Source of the DNA: Candidatus Melainabacteria bacterium
GTDB lineage: Bacteria; Cyanobacteriota; Vampirovibrionia; Obscuribacterales; Obscuribacteraceae
Assembly: GCA_003151275.1 (NCBI GenBank)
Contig: PLXC01000147.1
Location: forward strand, 1 to 64,000
Length of the DNA: 64,000 nt
Direction of reading: 5' to 3'
A program made the position numbers and the translations under genes. Below are positions 32,403 through 39,954 of the stretch, piece after piece. Below the pieces are notes generated by a model. It worked only from the letters and a program-made list of their open reading frames with translations, was not told the DNA's origin and searched no databases. Position 1 is the stretch's first letter. Every line of letters begins with the position of its first letter.

Positions 32403-33038
32403 TAACTTGTTCGGCAGCGCGACAGTCTTATCCACGTTGCACTGAGGGTGGTTTGGCACCCATTAGCGCAGTAGTTGTCTGTTTTCGTAGCCGGAAATTT
32501 TATGGAAATTTTTAGAATAGTTAGCAACTAGCTGTTCGGTTGCTCAATTCTTAATCGCTTGATGCTTGGCGGTACATTCTTGACACTAGCCACACTAGCT
32601 CTTACTTCCGGTGCGTTATCCCAAGTAAGGGCCGACAAGAGAGTCAGTGGGCTTCGGGGATTTTCCGCAACTCTGCTGCGAACTTCCGGTTGTTCATGCT
32701 CTGCCAGAGCTTTAAGTTGCACAGTTTGCGTTTGGGGGTTGCTTGCTCTTAAGTGATTTTGGTTCAACATTGATTTGTCCTCCGACATTTACACGCGGCT
32801 TCGCTGTCCTCTTTCGAGGCGCACCACGGATGGTGTCATAGCGAACTGGTTAGAAATTACGTTGGAGAAAGAGTACGGTCATTGATCTTCTTTGAGAGCT
32901 CGTCGCGATTCAGATTTGTTTTCGTTTCAGCTCTCGTGTTCAATGTCTCTCTTGCCTCCGATACTTCTAGTTTAGATCTCGTGCCCCGAAACGTCCAATA
33001 CAGCCTTGTTATCGGAATCATTAGGTTTCGTAATCGAT
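32368..33038 (-). repeat. Direct repeat unit A (LRV gene, its leader and terminator)
   Basis: Unit A runs from AAAGAGCCGCCC to TTTCGTAATCGAT and matches unit B at 34171-35045. The first about 115 bases and a stretch of about 60 bases around 32942-33000 are identical. The LRV gene within is similar but has lost about 200 bases. Both units point the same way and flank the secreted-protein gene at 33289-33900. The non-coding 350 bases upstream of the LRV gene hold a minus-strand open frame that is broken in unit B. Confidence 0.85.
32528..32770 (-). CDS. Truncated LRV (leucine-rich repeat variant) protein
   Basis: 80 residues starting MLNQNHLRASNPQTQTVQLK, with GGAGG nine bases upstream. It keeps the first repeats of the family (VRSRVAENPRSPLTLLSALT and APEVRASVAS) and then jumps to VKNVPPSIKRLRI. 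Compared with the 147-residue copy at 34330-34773, about 65 codons from the middle are missing and the last residues are read in a different frame. LRV repeats form right-handed solenoids for protein binding. Whether this short version is functional is uncertain. It has its own terminator. Confidence 0.6.
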   Translation of the reverse strand: MLNQNHLRASNPQTQTVQLKALAEHEQPEVRSRVAENPRSPLTLLSALTWDNAPEVRASVASVKNVPPSIKRLRIEQPNS

Positions 33039-33218
33039 GAGCTTGCGCCTGGATCTCGAGACAAAAGCGTGTCAATTCGTCAGATTAACAATTGCTACGA
33101 CAAGCGCAGTCATTTTGTCAATTTTCAATTGTGCAACAACAGCGCACTGACTGTCTCAGCTAGAAGTTGCATATTGTGAAAACACTCAAAGAACGTGAAA
33201 AGTAAGGTGCTTAAAGAA

Positions 33219-33249
33219 AAGCAGCAGGAACAGTAAGCTCCTGCTGCTT
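33219..33249 (-). terminator. Terminator of the secreted-protein gene at 33289-33900
   Basis: A perfect 11-bp stem, AAGCAGCAGGA and TCCTGCTGCTT, with a nine-base loop. On the minus strand TTCTTTAAG follows. It lies 40 bases past the stop codon. Confidence 0.9.
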
Positions 33250-33288
33250 GCGACAGTTTGTTTTGCACCAAAACGGTGCGAAATCATG

Positions 33289-33900
33289 TTAGTAGTTGCA
33301 AAATGCCGCTGGTTCAGTCAAGTTGTATCCGACTCCGCCGTAACCTACGAAGTAGAGATGAGATATGTCGGAAGTAATTTGAGATCCGCCGCTGCCTTCA
33401 AGTTCAAAATCAACCACATCGATTCTAGAGCCAGGAGGAATTTGCGTGGATCCATTAGCGTTTTGTGTACCGACGAAATAGTTCCCTTGACCCTTACTCT
33501 GAATACCGCCATTAGAAAGGTACATTTCTTTTGTTACACTAAACGAAGCTCCTGGCGCAGTGTACGTTACTTCAACTTCAAGATTGCTTACGTTGCCGGT
33601 AACGGAGAATTGAATTCCGCCCCACATCATGGTGCTATGAGTGTTCAAACCCTCTACAGTAGCCGAAGCAATGCCGTAGTGGGTTGCTTGCAACTGTAGT
33701 GCAGAACCAATGTTAGGAATGTTTTGAAATGAGGAACTAGCAGCGTCTCCATAGGAATTACAGCTGGCGCCATAGGCACCGATCACACGTGAAGTGTTTG
33801 TTCCTGGTCCCGGCCCCGGATTGCTATGTGATGCATTAACGGGTTGGAATGATAAAAGCAGCGATAGCGCGGATAACGCCGACATGGTAATAGATTTCAT
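33289..33900 (-). CDS. Small secreted beta-rich protein of unknown function
   Basis: 203 residues with GAGGAAAG before the ATG. A signal peptide (MKSITMSALSALSLLLSFQPVNA, cleavage near 23) is followed by a GPGPGT linker and a mature domain rich in Gly, Ser and Thr. Strand-like segments include ALQLQATHYGIASATVEG, MWGGIQFSVTGN and LEVEVTYTAPGASFSV. Two Cys occur, one near the start (GASCNSYGD) and one near the end (AAFCNY), and could form a disulphide. It looks like an adhesive or carbohydrate-binding-like domain, but I do not recognise the family. It lies between the two direct repeat units, with a strong terminator of its own. Confidence 0.72.
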   Translation of the reverse strand: MKSITMSALSALSLLLSFQPVNASHSNPGPGPGTNTSRVIGAYGASCNSYGDAASSSFQNIPNIGSALQLQATHYGIASATVEGLNTHSTMMWGGIQFSVTGNVSNLEVEVTYTAPGASFSVTKEMYLSNGGIQSKGQGNYFVGTQNANGSTQIPPGSRIDVVDFELEGSGGSQITSDISHLYFVGYGGVGYNLTEPAAFCNY

Positions 33901-34073
33901 TAACTTTCCTCGATTAAAGTTGACTAGTGCGTATTAGAAGTGTATACGCATGACAACTATAACTAATCTTTACTACTACTCTCTAAGTCTCAAAAACTTC
34001 GGCCGACCTATGCATTGGTGCAGATAATGTCTGGAATTCTTTTGGTGAAATTGCTTTTCTCAAAAGCTTTTCA

Positions 34074-34172
34074 ATAACTACTGTAATTTGGGTGCTCGGA
34101 ATTTTCATTGGTTTGAGCTTCCTCTCGAATATTGAAAAGAACATGCGCATGGAAAAATCCAAACAAAATTAA
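34074..34172 (+). pseudogene. Relic of a 32-residue one-helix membrane peptide
   Basis: The translated sequence VIWVLGIFIGLSFLSNIEKN, followed by MRMEKSKQN and a stop, matches the intact peptide at 35902-36000, including the EKSKQN end and the AAAGAG that follows the stop. Here the start codon position is ATA in place of ATG, and no ribosome site is seen. It abuts repeat unit B. Likely inactive. Confidence 0.5.
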
Positions 34173-34173
34173 A

Positions 34174-34205
34174 GAGCCGCCCGGGCTCCTGGACCCGGAC
34201 GACTC
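34174..34205 (-). terminator. Terminator inside repeat unit B
   Basis: The same 12-pair stem as at 32371-32402, GAGTCGTCCGGG with CCCGGGCGGCTC on the minus strand, followed by TTTAATTTTG. It terminates the full-length LRV gene. Confidence 0.8.
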
Positions 34206-34329
34206 TAACTTGTTCGGCAGCGCGACAGTCTTATCCACGTTGCACTGAGGGTGGTTTGGCACCCATTAGCGCAGTAGTTGTCTGTGTTCGCAGCCGGAAT
34301 TTTGGGAGCTTTAGACTTAATCTAAGTGG

Positions 34330-34773
34330 CTAATTTGCGGGCTCATCAGTATCCGTAATCGCTTGATGTTTGGCGGTGCATACTTGACACGGTTGTGTGC
34401 GGGTTCGTTCGCGTTTGATATTGTCGATCGTTTGAATAGCGCGTGCAGCGACGAATACATTTGCATCGCAGGAAAGTTCCTGAAGCAGTGACATCGGCAA
34501 AGTTGGGTCTTCGGCAAGAGCATATCTAACGTCGCCAGACTCGTCGTGCACAAGCCATTTAAGCAGGGCCATAGAGACATTCGGATTGCTTGCAACGCTG
34601 GCTCTCACTTCCGGAGCGTTATCCCATGTGAGTGACGACAACAGGGCCAAAGGGCTTCTTGGATTTTCAGCGACTCTGCTGCGAACCTCAGGTTGTTCAT
34701 GCTCGGCAAGAGCTTTCAGTTGCACAGTAGCAGTTTGGGGATTGCTGGCGTTTAAGTGATTTTTGTTGATCAT
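34330..34773 (-). CDS. LRV (leucine-rich repeat variant) protein
   Basis: 147 residues; GGAGG lies nine bases before the ATG. Four to five repeats of about 24 residues fit the LRV pattern VR-x2-VA-x-NP-x-(S/T)P-x2-L-x2-L: EVRSRVAENPRSPLALLSSL, EVRASVASNPNVSMALLKWL, DVRYALAEDPTLPMSLLQEL. LRV repeats build an alpha/3-10-helix solenoid that binds other molecules. The C-terminal part has a Cys pair (CQVC) and a polar end. There is no signal peptide, so it is cytoplasmic. The related copy at 32528-32770 has an internal deletion. Confidence 0.82.
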   Translation of the reverse strand: MINKNHLNASNPQTATVQLKALAEHEQPEVRSRVAENPRSPLALLSSLTWDNAPEVRASVASNPNVSMALLKWLVHDESGDVRYALAEDPTLPMSLLQELSCDANVFVAARAIQTIDNIKRERTRTQPCQVCTAKHQAITDTDEPAN

Positions 34774-35045
34774 TGCTTTTGTCCTCCGACATTTTTGCGT
34801 GGCTTCGCCAGCCTCTTTCGAGGCACACCATGGGTGGTGCTATTGGCGACTAGTTAGGAACTAAGTGGAAGAAGAGACTGGTCATTGATTTTCTATTTGT
34901 AAGAACTGTCGCGAATATTAAACTTGTTTTTCGTTTCAGCTCTTGTTCAATGTCTCTCTTGCCTCCGATACTTCTAGTTTAGATCTCGTGCCCCGAAACG
35001 TCCAATACACGGTTGTTATCGGAATCATTAGGTTTCGTAATCGAT

Positions 35046-35630
35046 CGGCTGTAGATCTAAATCAGCATCTCACTGATCGGCGCAGCCAACCCCACTCTTC
35101 GTATTCTTGCGGATCCAGCCGCGCTCGATGACGAACAGACGATAAAGATCCTGACTTCTTGATACTTTCGCCCGATCGTGAGATGTCCATCTCCGATAAT
35201 ATGGCGGTTTTAGAGCGAAATTCCGCGTCCACTGTGAATCGACACCCCAGTCTAGTTTCCGTATGATGATCATTTGCGTATGATGATCATATGGATTTTG
35301 ATGAGCAACTAAAGTCTAAAGTCGAATTAGTGACGGGCGATGATTCCGAGGAAGGACCAGCGACGAGCGTTACTCCTTCTCCAGACTCACCAACAGTCGA
35401 TTCAACAGCGGTCGGCTCATCACCAATGGTCCATTCACCCTCGGTCGACTGTGGTGTGTTTGTTCTTTTCTAGGATCACCCGAAGAGAAACCCGTTCTCC
35501 TGGACCTGGACCTCTCTAGCCATTGGCGCACTGCAGCACCGGCTCCGAAACAGGAACTTTCAGGATTGACTTCCCGTCTAGTCATACGTTGATTAAATTC
35601 CAAAACTTATGAATTACAGGAGATAGGACA
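35046..35630. other. Accessory intergenic region with short repeats
   Basis: 585 bases without a firm gene. CGTATGATGATCAT occurs twice in a row (about 35262-35290). A 60-codon frame at 35291-35473, rich in Ser, Pro and Thr, follows, but it has no ribosome site and no recognisable family. A decayed copy of the CTCCTGGACCCGGAC hairpin element of the repeat units is seen near 35495-35520. Confidence 0.35.
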
Positions 35631-35714
35631 ATGGGTAAAGCAGCAATTTTATGGTTCATGGGCGTACCAGCAGGCTTAATTGCCGTTCTTTGGTTGTTCG
35701 GGTTCCTTCATTAA
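35631..35714 (+). CDS. 27-residue hydrophobic membrane peptide
   Basis: AGGAGATAGGACA stands directly before the ATG. The peptide MGKAAILWFMGVPAGLIAVL continues WLFGFLH and stops. It is one membrane helix with a single Lys near the start. A strong hairpin terminator follows within 40 bases, so it is a complete single-gene transcript. Small hydrophobic peptides of this kind may act as membrane stress proteins or regulators, or as toxins; nothing here decides. The ribosome site and terminator make it more credible than its size suggests. Confidence 0.68.
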   Translation: MGKAAILWFMGVPAGLIAVLWLFGFLH

Positions 35715-35748
35715 AGAGAATCTGCGTCCTGATGTTCGATTTCAAGTT

Positions 35749-35790
35749 GCACCGCAAGTGACACCAGTTGTCCGGCGGTGCTTTTGCTTT
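35749..35790 (+). terminator. Terminator of the 27-residue peptide gene
   Basis: GCACCGC (35749-35755) pairs with GCGGTGC (35775-35781), with an inner GACA/TGTC pair, followed by TTTTGCTTTCTTT. Confidence 0.82.
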
Positions 35791-35901
35791 CTTTAAGCAA
35801 TGCATCTACTGTTCGTCGACTCGTGTATAGTGGGCGCTTGCATAGGGGGCGACGGCTTTTGCCGTGCTGTAGGGGTAGGTCATTTTCTCAAGAATTTCTC
35901 C

Positions 35902-36000
35902 ATGTTCACCCCGATATGGGCGATCGGAATTGTGATTGCTTTGAGATTTTTTTCGTTCATTGAAAAGGACCGCCGCAATGAAAAATCCAAGCAGAATTAA
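35902..36000 (+). CDS. 32-residue one-helix membrane peptide
   Basis: MFTPIWAIGIVIALRFFSFI then EKDRRNEKSKQN and stop. A hydrophobic helix is followed by a charged tail, giving an N-out or N-in single-pass peptide. It has a homologue, apparently decayed, at 34074-34172, with the same EKSKQN end and the same AAAGAG...CCCGGGCTCC sequence after the stop. No strong ribosome site is visible (AAGAAT upstream). Conservation between copies at the protein level supports coding. Function unknown. Confidence 0.5.
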   Translation: MFTPIWAIGIVIALRFFSFIEKDRRNEKSKQN

Positions 36001-36106
36001 AGAGAGGCCCGGGCTCCACGATCTCAAATCGAACTATTTCTAAGCACGGCTCGCCCCAAGAGTGCCATAATTCGGGTTTGCATCGGTGTTCCCGTTTGGA
36101 GTAGTC

Positions 36107-37060
36107 GTGAGATATATAGTAGCTATTTGGTCCTTGCTGGCTTTCTGTTCGTTCCATCAGCTCGGTGCCCCTGCCTTGGCTGAGATTTCCAAGGTCATTG
36201 GAACCCGAGTTAGCATGGAGTGCCCGGCGGGATTTAAGCGTGCTGCCAATTTCTCAGGATTCAACAACGAACCACTGCACGCATCAATCATGGTGACAGA
36301 GATGCCTATACCTGTTGAAGTCGCCACTGGCGGATTTAACGAGGCTGGATTGCTTTCAAAGGGGATGAAGCTCCTCTCAAAAGAAATCGTCCAAACTGCA
36401 GCCTATTCTGACTTGCTTATGGAAGTCCGGCAAACCGCATACGGAAGCGAGTTTGGCAAATGGTTGAATGTCTTTGGCGATAAAACCACGACGGTGCTTG
36501 TCACCGCCTCCTTCCCTATTTCGGAAGCAGACAGGTTGTCAAAGCTCTTGAAAGAAGCGGTGCTATCGGCACACTTCGAAGCGACTGCTAAACCTCTTGA
36601 CCCGATGGAAGATTTGCCGTTCACCGTATCCGGTACCACGTCTTTGAAAATCGCAGGACGTCTTCAGAACAGTTTGTTTTTAAATGCCTCAGGCAATTTG
36701 CCCCTACCACCTGATTCGACGGATGTCTCGCTATTCGTTATCGGCCAAGCTTTGTCCGACATGGAAGTTAGTGACAAGACCGAATTTGCCCGGCAACGTC
36801 TGAAAAACACTGTAAATCTTATCGACATTCAAATCCTCGAAGAAAGAGACGTCACGGTTGCCGGGCTGCCTGCTCGTGAAATACTTGCTAGTGCCAAAAG
36901 TAAATCAGGGCAGCAAGTGTTTCTCCTGCAAACGATCGCATACGGTCGAGGCAGTTATTTTGTCATGCAGGGAACGACCGAAATGTCCACCAGAACGAGA
37001 ATGGAATACGAATTCCACTCAATCATCAACTCGTTGAAACTCAGGTCAGCGGCTACTTAG
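36107..37060 (+). CDS. Secreted protein of unknown function
   Basis: 317 residues from the GTG at 36107, with GGAG five bases upstream; a GTG at 36086 is possible. A signal peptide (VAIWSLLAFCSFHQLGAPALA) precedes the mature part. The mature protein starts KVIGTRVSMECPAGFKRAANFSGF and contains two similar halves, each with a segment like VLVTASFPISEADRLSKLLK and DVSLFVIGQALSDMEV. It may be a periplasmic two-domain protein of the kind that binds a partner. No enzyme motif is visible. The LysR regulator follows after nine bases, so both are probably on one transcript. Confidence 0.68.
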   Translation: MRYIVAIWSLLAFCSFHQLGAPALAEISKVIGTRVSMECPAGFKRAANFSGFNNEPLHASIMVTEMPIPVEVATGGFNEAGLLSKGMKLLSKEIVQTAAYSDLLMEVRQTAYGSEFGKWLNVFGDKTTTVLVTASFPISEADRLSKLLKEAVLSAHFEATAKPLDPMEDLPFTVSGTTSLKIAGRLQNSLFLNASGNLPLPPDSTDVSLFVIGQALSDMEVSDKTEFARQRLKNTVNLIDIQILEERDVTVAGLPAREILASAKSKSGQQVFLLQTIAYGRGSYFVMQGTTEMSTRTRMEYEFHSIINSLKLRSAAT

Positions 37061-37069
37061 GAGTCGAAC

Positions 37070-37954
37070 ATGGAGCTTCGTCATTTAGGATATTTTGTTC
37101 GCGCCGCCGAACTTTTGCATTTTACGCGCGCTGCAGAATCTCTCTACATTTCACAGCCAACTCTTTCTGTTCACATCCAACAGCTGGAAGAGGAATTTGG
37201 TTCGCCGCTCTTTGCTCGTATAGGTCGCAACGTGCGCTTAACCGAAGCTGGACAAGTGTTGTTGGATCGATCGCGAAATGTGATCAAGGAATTGGAATTG
37301 GCACAGCAGGAAATTACCAGCCTACAAGGGCTTTTGCGAGGAACATTACGGATCGGCGCGCTGCTGTCTTTCAGTTTGGAAATGGTGCCGATCTGGCTGG
37401 GGTCCTTTACCCGTGCCTATCCCGAAGTTCACGTAATTGTTAGCTCTGGCACACATCATGATTTAGAACGCAGCATTTTAGATGGCACCATTGAACTGGC
37501 ACTCTCATTTTTGCCACTTGAGTCTGATGAAATGGTTCATGAAAAGTTGTTTGAAGAAGACGTTGTGATGATTGTTTCGAAAGACCATAAACTTAGTCAG
37601 CGCGAGAAGGTAACGATAAAGGATCTGGCTGACTTGACTCTAGCGTTACCCAGTCGGCAATTGAACACTCGCAGAAAATTGGATGAACAGTTGATCGTTA
37701 ATAAGGTGCATCCGAAGATAGTCGCCGAGATTGATGATCTACATGCGCTGCTGACCATGGTTAAGATTGGCGCAGCTGCCACGGTGTTAACTCGCATGGC
37801 TGTTGCTGATGCTCGGGGACTCAAAGTAATTCCTTTTGATGGTGCCGGAGGTCAACTGACCGCCATCGCCATGTGGGACAGACGGGCGCAAATGACCCCT
37901 GCCGGGAAGGCATTTTTAGGAGTGGTAAAGACTCATTGCGGCTCTGACTCTTAA
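37070..37954 (+). CDS. LysR family transcriptional regulator
   Basis: 294 residues. The first about 60 form the winged helix-turn-helix: MELRHLGYFVRAAELLHFTR, AAESLYISQPTLSVHIQQLE and FGSPLFARIGRNVRLTEAG. The rest is the periplasmic-binding-like effector domain (TLRIGALLSFSLEMVPIWL, and ELALSFLPLE as part of the ligand cleft). The architecture is close to the CynR/CysB-like group. LysR regulators usually bind a small inducer and control a neighbouring or divergent gene. The gene upstream, which encodes a secreted protein, is not divergent here, so the target is unclear. AGGAG precedes the ATG. Confidence 0.95.
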   Translation: MELRHLGYFVRAAELLHFTRAAESLYISQPTLSVHIQQLEEEFGSPLFARIGRNVRLTEAGQVLLDRSRNVIKELELAQQEITSLQGLLRGTLRIGALLSFSLEMVPIWLGSFTRAYPEVHVIVSSGTHHDLERSILDGTIELALSFLPLESDEMVHEKLFEEDVVMIVSKDHKLSQREKVTIKDLADLTLALPSRQLNTRRKLDEQLIVNKVHPKIVAEIDDLHALLTMVKIGAAATVLTRMAVADARGLKVIPFDGAGGQLTAIAMWDRRAQMTPAGKAFLGVVKTHCGSDS

Positions 37955-38127
37955 TTGGATTTTTCGCCCTTGACGTTTTGCCATCAATTCGAGCGCGTCT
38001 TGGATGTCATCTTCGCGTCACTAGTTTTCTAAACGACCTTGAGCAAACGTAGCTGTTCCAGCTAGCCAGGCATTAATGAAGACGTGTGCTATTTTTAAGT
38101 GTAGAACTCCAGTTACGCTAGGAATCT

Positions 38128-38577
38128 TTGATTCGCATTAATCGATGCTTGGCACGGGAGCATATTATCGACATCAACCAGCCTATGGTCGGGATTACGC
38201 TCCTTCTCTCCACTGTGATGATCATCATTTTGGCGAGATCAACCCAGCTTTTGTACGGACCTAGAGCAAAGCCCGGAAAGGTCTCTGCAAAAAGCATAGG
38301 TGAGTTGGAGGTGCGCATAAAATTGAATAGCGGCTCGGCTGTTTTGGAAGACATGTTGAGCTTGATTCGTCTCTACAAGAAAGCCAACCGTTTCGAGGAC
38401 GCTGAGCGTTATTGCAAACAGGCTGTGCAAATCGCCGAGTCGGAAAGCGGAGACGACAGCAAAGACCTGGTGCCTGTTTTAAATGAGTACGCCAGCGTGT
38501 TAACCGGCATGAGACGCAAAGTCGAAGCCGATAAATTGAAAGAGCGGGCCAAAAAGATTAGCCAAGCCGCAAAATAG
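38128..38577 (+). CDS. Small membrane-anchored TPR-like protein
   Basis: About 149 residues. The TTG at 38128 has AGGA upstream, but an ATG at 38185 (MVGITLLLSTVMIIILARST) is a possible start. That sequence is one membrane helix. The rest contains TPR-like helices: LEDMLSLIRLYKKANRFEDAERYCKQAVQIAES and VPVLNEYASVLTGMRRKVEA. The pattern fits the many TPR proteins in this genome. Role unknown. Confidence 0.55.
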   Translation: MIRINRCLAREHIIDINQPMVGITLLLSTVMIIILARSTQLLYGPRAKPGKVSAKSIGELEVRIKLNSGSAVLEDMLSLIRLYKKANRFEDAERYCKQAVQIAESESGDDSKDLVPVLNEYASVLTGMRRKVEADKLKERAKKISQAAK

Positions 38578-38615
38578 CTTGAAAATTGAGCGCAGCGATC
38601 CTAGCCGCCAAGTAG

Positions 38616-38646
38616 CTAGAAATGGAGCGCGGCTATTTTAGCCGCC
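38616..38646. repeat. 31-base REP-like repeat, copy 2
   Basis: Identical to 23799-23829. It is preceded at 38588-38611 by a related partial unit (GAGCGC...TAGCCGCCAAG), so this copy is part of a small tandem. It lies 39 bases after a TPR gene. Confidence 0.75.
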
Positions 38647-38706
38647 AAGAATGTGCTGACTTGATTTGAATATAGTGTGTCGCGGACATAACTGAAAATG
38701 AAAGAC

Positions 38707-39111
38707 TTAAGCTGATTTCTCTAAATCTTCAAGCACACTCGGATAGATTTGGAAGGCTGGTTTGAGCACTGGCAGCAGTGCGAGCGCCTTATTAACCTGA
38801 CCTTTGGATTGAATCTTTCCAGTCAACAGCGCTACGGCAGGGTTCTCTTTGCCAAGCCAGAAAAGGTGGGCGACGTCAGATTTCATAAACATCTCAACGT
38901 CAGGTTTGAGTTCGTTGTGCCCGATGCTGACTTTGATTTCTTTGCCGTCACTTCCATCTACTGTGAGCCAACCATCCGGCTCCCGATAGTGGAAACGCAC
39001 TATCAGCCTCGATTGCAACAATCTATTCGACATCTCAGTATCGGCTTTGATTCGAGACCAAAGCTCTTGCATGACGTTATATAAGTGTTGCGTATCAGTA
39101 AATACGGACAT
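38707..39111 (-). CDS. SCP2-like sterol/lipid-binding domain protein
   Basis: 134 residues from the ATG at 39111 (MSVFTDTQHLYNVMQELWSR), with GAGAGG seven bases upstream. Segments fit a single SCP2 domain: LIVRFHYREPDGWLTVDGSD, KPDVEMFMKSDVAHLFWLGK and VALLTGKIQSKGQVNKAL. These domains carry a hydrophobic ligand such as a lipid or fatty acid. Stand-alone bacterial members are mostly uncharacterised. No neighbour is clearly linked. Confidence 0.72.
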   Translation of the reverse strand: MSVFTDTQHLYNVMQELWSRIKADTEMSNRLLQSRLIVRFHYREPDGWLTVDGSDGKEIKVSIGHNELKPDVEMFMKSDVAHLFWLGKENPAVALLTGKIQSKGQVNKALALLPVLKPAFQIYPSVLEDLEKSA

Positions 39112-39538
39112 TGTAAGCCCTCTCAATAACTACATTATCACAACAATGCACTACTGCGTAAACTCGAAAAGGCTGAACTGAATGCCTTCACGAACGTGTA
39201 CTCGCCTTAGGTTCCATCAGTGCTCTAGGAGACGTCAGTTTTCGGATGTTTGTTTCATCAGACATTGCTAAAGACAGAGATTTATCCAGTGTGCTCTTAG
39301 CCACTCCGATTGGTCAGCGATCTTTGATTCTCGAATGCCTTGCTGACAAAGGAAATCAGGCATTTTGGCAAAATTTCGAATCCTCTGGCCGGTCAACTGC
39401 CACCATCAGGATATGCGCTTAATGATACCGTTTCGGATCATGATCAACGAGTGAATTTGTCTTTGCTTTTGCAATTTCGTCCACCAAAATGTGCAGCATC
39501 GGATGAGATGGATTGAGGCGCTTAGCGCGAACATTTTA
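39112..39538. other. Intergenic region with possible relic frame
   Basis: 427 bases. A 58-codon frame at 39246-39422 (starting MFVSSDIAKDRDLSSVLLAT) exists without a well-placed ribosome site; I do not recognise it and cannot call it a gene. No strong hairpin is seen. Confidence 0.3.
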
Positions 39539-39910
39539 TTATTCTCTGCCGCACCAAAAGACCCAGAGAATAAAAACCAACTGGAATGGCAAACGCCACC
39601 AGAGGAAGTTATGAGGATAACCGAAGTCGATGCTGTTGATCGCCATATTTAAATTTGCTGGAAACACAGCAATTAGCAAAGCGATTAATCCCCAGGATGC
39701 TAGACGGTGAAAACGGGGAATCAGCAACCCTAGACCGCCGGCAATTTCGCAGACGCCGCTTAGATAGACGAGGAAGAGTGGAAACGGCAGGCAGTCAGGC
39801 ATGATGCTCTCGTACATGCCTGTATTGACGAAGTGCATACTGCCGGCAAGCATAAAACAGAAACCGCAGAGCGCGGTAAGTAATTTTTTTAGTATTGACC
39901 TTTTTTTCAT
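39539..39910 (-). CDS. DoxX-like membrane protein
   Basis: 123 residues from the ATG at 39910 (MKKRSILKKLLTALCGFCFM), with AGGA upstream. Four hydrophobic segments include LLTALCGFCFMLAGSMHF, PFPLFLVYLSGVCEIAGGLG and SWGLIALLIAVFPANLNMAI. The LSGVCEIAGGLGLLIP segment fits the DoxX family. DoxX-like proteins are four-helix membrane proteins, some linked to redox stress. The start overlaps the upstream region of the divergent debranching-enzyme gene. Confidence 0.78.
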   Translation of the reverse strand: MKKRSILKKLLTALCGFCFMLAGSMHFVNTGMYESIMPDCLPFPLFLVYLSGVCEIAGGLGLLIPRFHRLASWGLIALLIAVFPANLNMAINSIDFGYPHNFLWWRLPFQLVFILWVFWCGRE

Positions 39911-39954
39911 GCGTATCCTATACATTGAAAGGGCAAAAAACAAAGAGGAATTCA

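Larger units (their letters stand above)
34171..35045 (-). repeat. Direct repeat unit B (full-length LRV gene, leader and terminator)
   Basis: The longer partner of unit A. It includes the terminator, the complete LRV gene and about 270 bases of upstream DNA ending at TTTCGTAATCGAT. The outer parts are almost identical to unit A. The gene itself is less conserved, which suggests gene conversion or recent recombination at the ends. Confidence 0.85.

Noticed and set aside
35291..35473. 60-codon Ser/Pro-rich plus-strand frame
   Set aside because: No ribosome site, no family and low-complexity composition in a region full of repeat debris.
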